Shown here: one piece after another, positions 52,557 through 63,657 of the stretch
How positions within the stretch are numbered: position 1 is the first letter of the stretch
Layout of the letters: each line of letters opens with the position of its first letter
Assembly: GCF_963678635.1 (NCBI RefSeq)
Contig: NC_087063.1
Span: forward strand, 58,598,759-58,662,758
Direction: 5' to 3'
DNA from: Symsagittifera roscoffensis
Taxonomy: Eukaryota > Xenacoelomorpha > Acoela > Convolutidae
DNA: 64,000 nt
The notes under the pieces: generated by a model
Databases searched by the model: none
What the model saw: the letters and a program-made list of their open reading frames with translations, nothing else
Told to the model about the DNA's origin: nothing
Position numbers and translations under genes: made by a program

Positions 52557-53580
52557 TCCAGGTTTTGTACCCTGAAACGTTTAGCAATGGGTTTGCTTCC
52601 ATCATCACTTGATATGTTTTGTCTTGTTCGTCAATAATGAGCAAACTGGTCTACTGTTTCTGGAAATTATTTAGGTTCACTTCAACAAATTTCACAATTT
52701 TTCTCCGACATTCCTAGATCTCAATGAGACGACCCGAAGAATCTGCGCTAACAATTCTTACATTTATTCCAACAATTAGGCAGCCAAAAGAGTTGATCGA
52801 TCAACACTTGTTGCATTCTCTCATCCAGTAGCACCATGTGTTGCACTATAGTGCCGAGCTGGATCTCAACGTATAATTCAAACAAGCAGGCCTATGATAA
52901 CTTTCACTATATTTCGAGCATTTTTCGTTTTCAGAAGCTTCCTGTCAGCATCCAACCTTTTCCACTGTTTGAAGCTCTCCTGGAAATACTGCCAAGCTTA
53001 GGTATGACACAAGCTCGTGCGCTTGCTTCAAGCTTTCCAATCGTTTAATCGAACTATCCACGATATAAAATCTCAATGTGGTCATCAAGTTCACTTCAGT
53101 CACGCCTGGCATCCGCTATCAACTCTATATTAGCTTTAACGGTCACGCTAATCTTTCATCACAGTTTTGCTAGTTGACGATATTTTTCTTTCAGTGTCTT
53201 TAGGCAATGGCCATTCCCATACATATGCCCTTCCAGTCCGCAACTGGCGGCTAGGCAAACGACTTTCTCCAACCAATCAGTCGGACAGTTTCCCTCGACA
53301 TTGCTGTGTTTTATTTCTGATCCTGTCCATCAATCCCTTATTTTTGATAAAAGATGAAACACAGCCAAGTCGTGCAGACTTTCGTAGTTGCTTAGCTCCA
53401 ATTCAGTTTTCGAAGTTACGTCCAAAATCAGAACCCCATTTGGATTTGGTAAACATACAGGTTACTGGAGTTCCCACTTCATCAACAAGGCTGGTCATCT
53501 CACGAACCACAATCAAAGCCCAGGAAACACATTTCAGTCGTAGAACTGAGGTTTGACTACTCGCTCCTACAGAATTCTGC
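52380..53580 (-). pseudogene. Relic of U5 and 3' ORF 1 (minus strand)
   Basis: Reading the minus strand from 53,580 downward gives, in order, WLEKVVCLAASCGLEGHMYG then GHCLKTLKEKYRQLAKL (family: NWLRQGTCLASSC, MEGHV, GHCLNTLSEQHCQLAQL); IELIADARRD then SEVNLMTTLRFY (family: MELIADCHGVTEVNLITALEFY); SSIKRLESLKQAHELV (family: SSIELLERLERAHGLV); ESYHRP (family: EAYHRP); then MEANPLLNVSGYKTW and IWHRPCGTPN, and GLPDQAQSVSL (family: GLPDQNQPVSI). Collinear over about 1.1 kb, with many frame changes. This is an old copy inserted in the opposite orientation. Confidence 0.7.
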
Positions 53581-54544
53581 CAACTGCTATTGTTGAGACC
53601 TTTCGATTTCTCGCACTCGCTCAAACAAAAAGAAGAGAATCATATCTTACATTAAATCAAAATACGCATCCCTAACGTCCTCTTCAATGTATAGTTTATA
53701 TGCTAATCTTGGCACACCTGATACATAATAAAGCAAATTGCCTTTCCCAACGCCACGTATTGCTTGGTGTTTTGGCTTTTCTCCAGTAATTACCGCTTTG
53801 CTTTCATTTTTTTGTTCAATTATCTCCTTATTTCTTCCAAATATCAATTATTGTCCATATCGTTCAAATGTTCTGTGGGTATTTTAGCGGCACAGCCTAG
53901 AAAAACTACAACAAAGCTCTCAGCAAAAAAAAATTTCGTTTCAAAGCAACTTTTCTATTGGCTCTCATGCATTTCTTTGTACGGGAGTTGAAATTTCATG
54001 GAAAAAAAACAACTCTTTCAAAACAGAGAGAATTATTTTGCCTGTTACAGATCACTGCAGAATTCTGAAAGCTGCAATGTTGATTTGATCTCCTCGTCGG
54101 CTCAAAGCTGAGTTCCTTTATCCTCGCCAAGCACCACATCATTTTCACCCTTACAAAAGGATAAGTCAAACATTACGTCATTGTCGAAAGTGAGTGCATT
54201 GATGTGTCAAATTGTGTCTGGAGGTCAATCCTCTATAAAACTTTGAGTAATAATTTCGAGCCTCTTCACTGGCACCGGATGACGTCACGGTGATAATCGC
54301 ATTCCACCTTAAATTCGATCCGCCCATTGATTCTTTAGGTTTTACTCAATTTATTTTAATAGTTGTCCCAGACATGACGCTTGCCGAGTTTCAAATTTTT
54401 AACATCTCCAACTAACCACCAGCTGGCTCACCAAATTGGACCGAGTCAGGTACCGTGATCTGACTGTACTCGACCAAGTCCAGCTGACCCACTAGTTATC
54501 CAAATGCAATAGTAATTTTTCAAGGTATCTAGTTGTCGAGCTCG

Positions 54545-55227
54545 CCAATTCCACACTGACTATCGACTACTATCTCGAGCCTCGTGTCCTTCAGTGCTCT
54601 CTCCTTTTTATTCAATTAGAGGAGTAGACGAGCATTGTTCAACAAGTAGAGGATGGAGGGCAATACTGTTACGTTGATTGGAGAAAGAAATGAGAACAAC
54701 CTCGACGGTTCCTGCTCTGGTGGCAGAGAAGTGACTTGCAACTTAAGCTCACCTGGTTTCTTAAAAAATTAACCAGGAAAGAGTCTGACTGTGTTGAAAA
54801 AAATATGATCAAAAGACAGCTTACTGCTCGTGATGATGGCTCTTAGAGACTTGATGATAATCGAAGACGCTACCGTCACATGTGCATAACGGAGAGACGC
54901 TCTCTATTTCCTAAGGCTGTTGGAACATATGTCAGCGCCAACTCTGGTCACATGGGCAAAAGTGATTAAAGAAGACCTTTAGCCCAAGCAAACATTGCTT
55001 TTGTAGACACTCGTACATATTCATCAAAGCAGACCAGTACGAGTAAACATGGAAGAACCAGTAGAATTGGAGCCTTTAAAGAAAATAAGAAGACAAAATA
55101 AGAAAACTCTCTAACAAAGACCTCACACTGATGATTGAATTGATGCGAAAACTGATGTAGTCTAAGGAATTCTAACAATATGTCCCGGAATTGTCAGAAT
55201 GCCGTACAACCCAATCATAAGCAAGGA
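54545..55227 (+). pseudogene. Diverged U3-end/U4/U5-start relic, cluster II first copy
   Basis: Same blocks as 43,326-44,021 and the same stops, including RRDALYFLRLLEHM and MPYNPIISKDF. It adds no new information beyond confirming the duplication. Confidence 0.6.
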
Positions 55228-55328
55228 CTTTCGTGATTGCCTTTTTGATTATATACAAACAGTGTTACTGAGACTCTGGGCGTCTTAGTAACACTGTTTG
55301 TTCATGGTCAAAAAAGCAATCACGAAAG
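55228..55328 (+). repeat. Long hairpin, 42 nt arms, cluster II
   Basis: Identical arms and loop to the hairpin at 44,022-44,122, so it has not lost pairing since the cluster duplicated. Confidence 0.95.
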
Positions 55329-56352
55329 AAAATCAACTGCAAGAGAAGTGGCCGCGCCGCAAGCCAACAGGGACTAGTAATGGAAGAAGAAGTGACTGAA
55401 CCTTCTGTACCAAAAACTTAGTGCAGAGACATGTTTGGATTGTGAATCTCAGACAATCTACTGAGAACAAGCCTGATGGTTGTGTGGTAATTGATGAAAT
55501 TATCATGGCGCCCAAGTCCTAACGCCGACGTGATTTAGCGAGCGATACATTATTAAGAGGCGGAATTTAAAGCTGATTGCAATCTTCATGACCTGAACTT
55601 CATGCAAAACATAATGACTCTAGCCTCCGATCAAAAAATTTTTCGGGTGGCCTGGAGGGTACTGGCAGACTGACTAGAATCTGGTAGCTGTCTGAAAAAA
55701 ACCTGTGCTTTGGAATTTGATATCTGTGAAAGCCTAGACTATGTGAATGCATAAACGAAACAACTGAAACAGTTAATCATATTGTTCAGAAACCTTTCAA
55801 TGGGGACAAAAACCAGGGAACTAGTAGCTGATAGCAATGTGAAACAGAAGAGACTCTATCTCGAGCCTCGCGCCTTCATTGTTCTTTCACTTTTCATCAA
55901 TTTGAGGAGTAGACGAGCAGTACTGTTACGTTAATTCGAGAAAGAAATTTGAACAACCTCGATGGTTCCTGCTCTGGTGGCGATACCACACACGAACACT
56001 CACTCACCTGATTTCTAACAGAATTAACCAGGAAAGAGTCTGACTCTGATGAAAGAAAATGATCATAATGATGGCTCTCAGAGTCTTGATTATAAGAGAA
56101 GAAGCTCCCGTAACGCTTGCAAAACGGAGAGACGCTCTCTGTTTCCTAAGGCTGTTGGAAAAGATATCAGCTCCAACTCTGATCACATGCGCAAAAGATA
56201 TGAAAGAAGACCATAAGCCCAAGCAAACATTGCGTTTGCAGGCATTCGTACACATTCATCAAAGCAGACCATTACGACTAAAAATGAAAGAACCAGAAGA
56301 ATTGGAGCTTTCAAAGAAGATAAGAAGACGAAATAAGAAAATTCTCCATTAA
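55329..56352 (+). pseudogene. Diverged U3/U4 relic, cluster II second copy
   Basis: As 44,123-45,140. The U4-like frame 56,059-56,349 is 97 codons and slightly better kept: it has TLAKRRDALCFLRLLEKISA, closer to the family's WAKRKDALCFVRFVMGRIPT, whereas cluster I lost about 12 bp here. Confidence 0.65.
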
Positions 56353-56639
56353 AGAGCTCACAGTGATGACTGATAGAGCCAGCAGGTTTTTCAGCATTTT
56401 TGTCAAGATAGTGATTAGTGATGGTTTTCATCAATTTCAAAGAAAATATACAAATATGAATCAATTTCAGCTGCTTGGTGATTCAACACGGCGTCTTTAT
56501 TTCTGCTAATTAAAATGATGGAAAAAACACCTTGCCAAAACAAGTGACAAATTTCTGACGAAGATTTTGGTCTCAACAGCTAGCAGTTCCTTCTTGTTCA
56601 TGATTCGATGTTTGCCATTCCATCTCATTTCCATTAACT

Positions 56640-57650
56640 TCTGTCCATTTGTCTATTCAGTTGTATTCGTTTAATAGAATTGTAATTGTGTTTTTCATTG
56701 TAGATTTTTTTGCTCTGCAATTGCTTTTGAAACGAGGAGTCGTCTCAAGAAGCTGACTTTGATTCGTTTTGCCAAAATTCTTGCAAATTTTTAAAATCTC
56801 GAATGGGGTAGCTTATAAAACGACACATGGATTCACAATTCAATAGCTAAAAAACGTGATTATTATTTTTTTATTTTAGATGTTGCGTTCTTCATCCAAG
56901 AGTGAAAACAATTGTGTCCAACTTCGCAAGATAGACAGGCGTAATTGATGTTCTTCTCGATTTCTAGCCTTTTGTTTCCAAGAAAAGACAAATGGTATCC
57001 TCAACGATGATTTTAGCCTAAATAAGCGATTTTGCCTGAAGGAGAAACTACTGTCAAACAAACTCAGTGGATGTTTCTTTGTGATTGTTTTCGGTTCAAG
57101 TATTTATCGTTCCAATATCCCGATAGCCGAAATATCCCGATAGCCGAAACTGAAGTCTACATTTTTTAAATCCCGGATAGCCGAAAATTTTTTTGTTTGA
57201 TAATTAAAAATTTTGGTTCGCTCGAAGCCAAAAACCGTTCAAGAAAAAAATTAAACTCTCGCATCAAATTTAAAAAAAAGTTTCGAGAGAATCAAACTAA
57301 TTCGGCAAATAAATCAATCAAAAGAGATTTTCGGACTCAGGATAAATTTTTTTCGGCTATTCGATAACGAATTTGTTTTTTTTTGGCTCTCCGATTATTT
57401 GTTTCCGGGAAACGGCACCGGCACGATAACTACTTGCAACTGAAAACACTTACAGAGAAAATTCAAATGGTTCTGTTTGACCGCAAAACTTCCTTCAGGC
57501 AATTCTACCGCTTATTTAGGTAAAAATCAATGCCTGTAGAACTGAAGAAGAAAACAAATGATATTTTTGTCATTTCGGAACATAAAGGAGTCTAAAAGTG
57601 CGAAGAACATCAGCAACACCTGTCTATCTTGCGCAGTCATTTCTTAGCCA
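56640..57650. mobile_element. Foldback-like palindromic element 1
   Basis: The left part (about 56,880-57,115: GCAAGATAGACAGGCGT, TTGCCTGAAGGAG, TCGGTTCAAGTATTTATCG) reappears inverted at about 57,425-57,640. The centre (57,115-57,410) holds several GATAGCCGAAA / TTCGGCTATTCG motifs, themselves in both orientations. No transposase frame. Long inverted arms around a repeat-rich centre are typical of foldback DNA elements. Confidence 0.6.
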
Positions 57651-58849
57651 AAATGGTAACATTTAGGCCGCCATAATTTTACAAAAAATGATCTCAAGTG
57701 AAAATACCTTTTTAAAATTGTGCTCAAGGCAACAAGACTTAATGGATGATGTAACAAATAAAGTCAAAAACTGCCAGATCAAAAATCAAATTTTAACCCG
57801 GCGAAAAAACAGCGGAGCTCAAATTTTGAATCAATTTTTTTTCAAAATTTCGATAGGAACGCTCATTGCAATTTTGTTAGATCCGCTTTTACTTTGCTCT
57901 CACGCTTTTAAAAGTAAATTGCAAGGCGTACTAATCTGTTCGCTTACTGCATCTGACCTGAGCATCTCTCAGGTGCCGATACAATCTAATCAATTTTATA
58001 ACACACAGCATTAATTTTTAACACAGCATTCATGTAAAAATAAAAACGATAGAAAAGTGTTTTGCACTAAACAGTCAGGGGCAAAATGGCCTCGTAAAAG
58101 ACGTGTTAAAACGGACACAATTGAAAATTGACAAACTCAGACATTAGGCTGATTTCAGGGGTGGATCTCTAAGATTTTCACGAGGGGCAGCTAGGGGCGG
58201 ATTTTCAAAAAAACCGTCGAAAATTTGGTCGCTATTTTATAAGGTCGATCAAAATTGATTTTTCGAGCACTCCCAGAATAGCCATGATCCTGCATTGACC
58301 AACAATTTTGCGCGGCATGCAATTTTTTTAAACAACTTCAAAATGCAGTTTTGCACATTTTTTGGAAACTTTTGACCAAAACCTGCCTTTTTTATTCGCG
58401 CATCACCTTCAAAAAATGTATTAATTGGCGTCCGCTCTCCCACCCCCTTTAACCTGCCCTGCATGGTTGACTTGAATAGTTCTAATTTGTTGGGAATTCT
58501 GTCATTGTGTGACAGACGCTAACAGCTTTGTTGTGTTGAAAATTAAAATTGAGCTAGAATCACTGAAAAACAACACAATCATACGAGCAAATTTAAAATT
58601 TATCAAAAAAAATAACAAGGAGTTTTTTAACCAATCTTAAAAGAAAATGACAATATAATTGAGCTGGTTTTTTCTCCAATTAAACTTAAATTCTTGATCT
58701 AGCAGTTTTTGACGTTGTTTTTTATATCATCCAAAAGGAATTGTTGCCGGGAGCTCAAATTAAAAGTAAAACAAAATCTCACCTTTGACCGTTTTTTATA
58801 AATTTACGGTGGCTTAAAGATTGCCAGTTTGACTAAGATAGGACAATTA
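57651..58849. other. Spacer with a direct repeat shared with 62,190-62,480
   Basis: 57,680-57,980 (ACAAAAAATGATCTCAAGTGA, GGCAACAAGACTT) is repeated, diverged, at 62,192-62,470. The frame 57,688-58,014 is not open in the second copy, so I do not call it a gene. Nothing else is visible. Confidence 0.5.
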
Positions 58850-61800
58850 TTGCTAGGTGTATTTAGCGCTATTGGCGCTTAAGCGGAGTTTTAATCCGTT
58901 TTAGAAATCGTTTCAAAATAAATTGAAGCTAATACACAGGCCAGAGCTCTCTTGATATATTTAAAAAACCACCATGTGAAACATATCAGTTTGTACTTTA
59001 CACAGCGTGTGGAGCAAAGATTAAAAAAAAAACTTCAAAAAAAAGTTTCATTTTTTCTGGAACTTTTTTTGCATTTTTCAAAAGCGAACACTACTTAATC
59101 GACCGTAAGTACAGTAGTCGGAATATTCATGGGCTTGGCTTGTTACGAGAAACTTTGGTGTTCTTCAACATCAAATAACTTACTTAATTGGCCATGAAAC
59201 AAAATGATGACAATTCAGGGACGTTAACTTATCGAGAAAACTTTACCTTTGTCTGTTAAAATGAAAACTATTATTTTTTATAACAAACAATTCAATTCAA
59301 AATCGTAGAGATTTTTTCAATCGGTTGTATAGCTTCCCAGTCAATTCTAAGGGTCCTCTTCGTAAGCCTCTACAGTTTTGAGCCGCTTATCAAGGTCAAG
59401 ATCAGTGATTGTTTTCATTATTTTTTTGAGCTGTTTTGTGACCAGGAAGCTGACTTTGGTTCGTTCGGTCAAAGTTCTTACAATTTTTTAAAAATTTGTT
59501 TGAGCTTGCTAATAAAATGACAAATGGATTCACAATTCAACAGCTAAATGATGTGATAAAGTTTTACTTTAGGAGATGTGCTCTTCATTCAGGCACAATT
59601 CCCCAACTGTAAACAATTGTGTTCAACTTCGCAAAATAGATATGCGTGTTGATGTTTAACTCGCTTTTTGGCCTTCTGTTTTCTGAAAAAATTCAAAGTG
59701 TATCAGTTTTTTTCTTCTTCAGCTCTAGAGTTGATTATTTCCAACTACATAAGTAATTTAATTGCCTGAAAGAGAGTTTACTGCCAAGCAGTCTCATTGG
59801 ATATTTTTCTGTGAGCGTTTACGGTTTCAAGTAGTTATCGTATCGGTGGAGTGTCACGAGGAAGAATACCCGGAAAGTCGAAAATATATTTTTGTTACCG
59901 GATAGCTGAAACAAATTTTCCCCGATTCCATTTTTTTTGCTCCCGGACAGCCAAAATCTTTTTAAAAAATATAAATCTGTGATATTGTGTGTAAGACTTT
60001 TTTCTTACATCAATCGATTTTCCAATCTTAATTTTTATGTTAGTTGATTCAATTTTCTAGTTAAAATTCCTTGTAAATAAAGTCTAAGTTTTTTATCTGC
60101 GAATTGAAGAGAAAATTTTCTTAAGATGCGATGGTGCGTTATCCATGTAACCAGATAGCACAAAAATTATCAAAAAAATGTTCTGTGAATAAGTAACGAA
60201 ATAATTTATGAACAAAAAAGGCGATCAAACGGTTACTTTGTCGTATTTTTTCAAAAATATGGTAACAGTTAATGAAAAAGTCGAAAACTATTTTTTGTAT
60301 CATAACTTTGTTTTGATAGATTGAGATGGAAATAAAAAAACGCTTTTTTAAAACTTCTTTTCCGGCTTTCCAAGAACAATTTTTTGGGCTATCCAATAAC
60401 TAATTTGTTTAGCTATCCCGGAGCAAAAATTATTTCGGCCATGCACTAAATAACAAAAAGCAGCAGTAGTGTCAGGAAGGACGCGGGGAACACGAGCCAA
60501 AAAAAGGTAGAACACAGCCAATTTGTCCTCTGTTGCAGAAAATTATGTCAAAAAAGGATTGTTACAGCGTTTGGGGATATTTCAAAAATTTTCGACCCAA
60601 CAAAAATGTCGACTGAAAATTCGATTGTTTCTAAGCAATCCCACTCCCACTCCTTAAATAAATGACCTTCTTAACGACTTTTTTTTGTCGTTGGGGCCAT
60701 AAAGGGAGAAAGTTTTTCTTCTTTATTTGATGCAAGAATTTAATATTTTCATTGAAAAATTTTTGGCAGCGAGAGAACCAAAACATTTCGGCTATCAGAC
60801 AAAAAAGATTTTGGCTATGCGGGAGCAAAAAAAAACATCCGGTAACAAATTATTTTTTCGCCTCTCCGGGTATTCGGCTTCGTGACAGGCCACCGATACA
60901 CGGAAATCGAAAATACTTAGAGAGAAAAACTAAATGGTTATATTTGCCAGCAAATTCAGCTTCGGCCGATTCTAACGTTTTATAGGTAAAAATCAATGCT
61001 TTTAGAACTGAAGAAAAAAAAACGATACTTTTTGTCATTTCAGATGAAACGGGAGGCGAAAAAGCAAAAAAAAACATCAACTACGTCTACCTATCTTCTG
61101 AAATTAAACACAATTGTTCCCACTCAGAGAAATACCTCCGATTGAAGAGCGCAACTCTTAAAATAAAAAAAAACTATCACATCATCTTGTTTTTGAACTA
61201 TAAGCCAATGTTTCATTTTATAAGAAAATCCACCCGAGATATAAAAAATTTACAGAAAATTGGCAGAACGAATCAAAGTCCGCTTCCTGAGACGACTCAA
61301 CGGCTCTAAAACCAACTGCAGTACCAATAATTTGCAATGATAAACACTATTACAACTTTAACAAAGGAATACAACTTGATAAACAAATGGACAGAAGTTA
61401 ATGGAAGTGAGATGGAATAGAAGACATCAAATGAAGAACAAGAAGGAATTGTTAGCAATTAAGACCAAACTCTTTGTCAGAAATCTTTCACTTGTTTTGG
61501 CAACGTTTTTTTTACTGTTACTTAGTTAATTCTAAAAGTAGTCGCCGTGTTGAATGACAAAGCAGCTGAAACCAAGTTGATTTCATTCCAAGTTGATGAA
61601 AACAATAACTGATCACGATTTTGTCAAAAGGGCTCAAAAATTGCTGACTTACGATTTTTAAATCTGTAGAAGCTTACCTAGATGCCCATTAGCATTGATT
61701 GAGAAGCTATGCATTCGATGGAAACTCATTGCATATTTGAAATAAAGGATTAGGTATAAAAAAAAACCAAGAAAAAACGTTTTCAACTTTAGCCGCCAAA

Positions 61801-62175
61801 GTCAAGCTCCCACTCAAGCTTGTCGTCATTTTATTCCAAGGTTAAATAGATTAATTATCTGATGTTGATAAACAACCAAACTGCTCGTATCAAGGTAAAG
61901 CTCTCAATGTTCCGTTTGTATCTTAAGGTCGATGGAGTAGTGTTCACTTTTGAAACATGGATAAAATTTCCAGAAAAAATGAAAACATTTGAATTTTTTT
62001 TGAAAATCATCACTCCACACGCTGTGTAAATTAGAAACTGATATGTTTCACATGTGGCAAAGTTTTAATGACACCAATTAGGCGCTGGTATATTTGCTTT
62101 AGTTTAATTTGAAACAATTTCTAAGACGGATTAAAACTCCGCTTACGCGCTAATATCGCTAAATATACCTTCTTC
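58850..62175. mobile_element. Foldback-like palindromic element 2 (about 3.3 kb)
   Basis: Outer arms: CGCTTAAGCGGAGTTTTAATCC at 58,875 pairs with GGATTAAAACTCCGCTTACGCG at 62,129. Middle arms: AACATCAAATAACTTACTTAATT (59,167) pairs with the complement of about 61,850-61,875. Inner arms: 59,450-59,930 pairs with 60,820-61,250. The arms have diverged. The centre lies near 60,300-60,400. Its inner part is related to element 1, and the flank 61,330-61,640 is an inverted copy of 56,390-56,700. It has no open frame longer than a shadow, so it is non-autonomous. Confidence 0.6.
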
Positions 62176-63226
62176 AAACCCTCATGTTTTTACAAAAAAT
62201 GATCATAAGTGATATCTCTTTTTTTTTATTTGAGCTTCGGGCAACAAGACTTTTTTGATGACATAGAAACACCGTAAGATACTGCTAGTTCAAAAATCAA
62301 GTTTTGTCCGCAGATCACAAAAACCACCCCGAGATCAAATATTGCGTCACTTTCTTCAAAAACCGGATCAAAAAGCCATCACATTGCTATATTGTTAGAT
62401 AAGTACATAAATTGTTCTCTCGTTTTAAAAGGCAAAATGCAAAGCCTAGTTTTCCGATGCTGTCGCACCAAATTGCCAACGTTGTTTGTTGCCGGTATCG
62501 TCATTGCTGTCAACAAAATCTAATGATGTTTGCTAGTGTATAAACAATTTACACCTTAGGAATTTTGGTTCAAAGTCACCGTTGGGCGATTCGAGGCGGT
62601 TATCTTTTCTACATTTTGTTTTAGAACCAACCCTCTGTTAGCAAGCTTGCCAAACGTTGGTGCGACTGCGGCAGTGGGCATATCACGGGTTGCCTTTATT
62701 ATGTTAAAACGTCATTTGCTAAAAACCCGGACAAAACATTACCTAAGGTATACATGATGAGGCAATAATCTTTTTATCACCTAGTTAGCATCAAACTTTT
62801 TGATTTACCGTATGTGGCAGCTGTCCAGTTGAACCTTAACATCTTCACGTCAATAAGTTAGGAGATACCAAGTGATTTGTCTCAACCTAAAATGCAGTTG
62901 AAAGAGCGTCCACAAATAGAAGAGTTTCTAACATTTTAATCTCTTTAGCTGAGAGAAATTCGCACTGTTATCTATTTTAGGCAGAGTCACTTTTATTTAC
63001 CTTCATAGTAGCTCAAGCATAAAGTACTCGAAAGGCGTCATTCCGTTGATTGCTATTGGACCGCAGTTTAACATGTTCACATCATTTGAAGAACTGGTTC
63101 AAATAAAATATAGAAATACCGCTTGGTTTTGAGGATTAAAGCATTCTGAGATACCATTTGCAACTCAAGTACCGAGCAACAAAGTTGGAAAATTAGAAAA
63201 AAAACAACAAAACATCAAAAGTCATT
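62176..63226. other. Gene-free spacer upstream of the SLC6 gene
   Basis: Apart from the direct repeat at its left end (62,192-62,470) I see no repeat, ORF or RNA gene. It presumably contains the promoter of the SLC6 gene, but I cannot point to a TATA box or start site with confidence. Confidence 0.4.
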
Positions 63227-63244
63227 ATGGATGAAACAGTTCAG
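63227..63244 (+). CDS. Possible first coding exon of the SLC6 gene
   Basis: ATGGATGAAACAGTTCAG followed by GTTGAG. If spliced to the acceptor at 63,656-63,657 the phase is correct (phase 0) and gives MDETVQ before [10 protein letters not shown]. The donor GTTGAG is weak. The true start may lie elsewhere, including within an unseen exon. Confidence 0.2.
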
Positions 63245-63657
63245 GTTGAGAAGCTTAAAACATTTTTTAAAAACTAGTTACAAAGGACACGTTTATTGGA
63301 GGTTACTTCAAACATTCCAATGAAACTTTGTAGCTTAAACGCAACTTTTTGCAACCAAGTTTCTGGAAATAAAGGGACCTATGCTAAGCAAAGATGCAAA
63401 ATGTACGTAAACATTTTCAGAAATTTGATTGAAATAGTTGAATCATCATATACTATTCCCTATATTTAATTAAGTTTCAAACATAAACGAATATAATATA
63501 ACAAAATTTCAAACAACATAACAAATTTCAAACAAATTAACATCATCAATGAACAAAAAAAATCTTTGAGAAAAAAGTTATTGCAAGTCGAGAAAAATCT
63601 TCAAATTTTACTTTTTGAGATAAAAAGATTTTAATGTAAATTTCTGGACCTGAATAG

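Larger units (their letters stand above)
53584..56681 (+). repeat. Large dispersed repeat, cluster II
   Basis: Partner of 42,562-45,460. It carries an additional stretch of about 205 bp (54,101-54,300, containing CACCGGATGACGTCACGG) that cluster I lacks. The close similarity, including non-coding parts and the hairpin, points to a segmental duplication of about 3 kb that took place after the U3/U4 relics had decayed. Confidence 0.95.

Noticed and set aside
57688-58014. 108-codon frame on the plus strand
   Set aside because: The diverged repeat at 62,190-62,480 does not keep the frame, so there is no sign of coding constraint.
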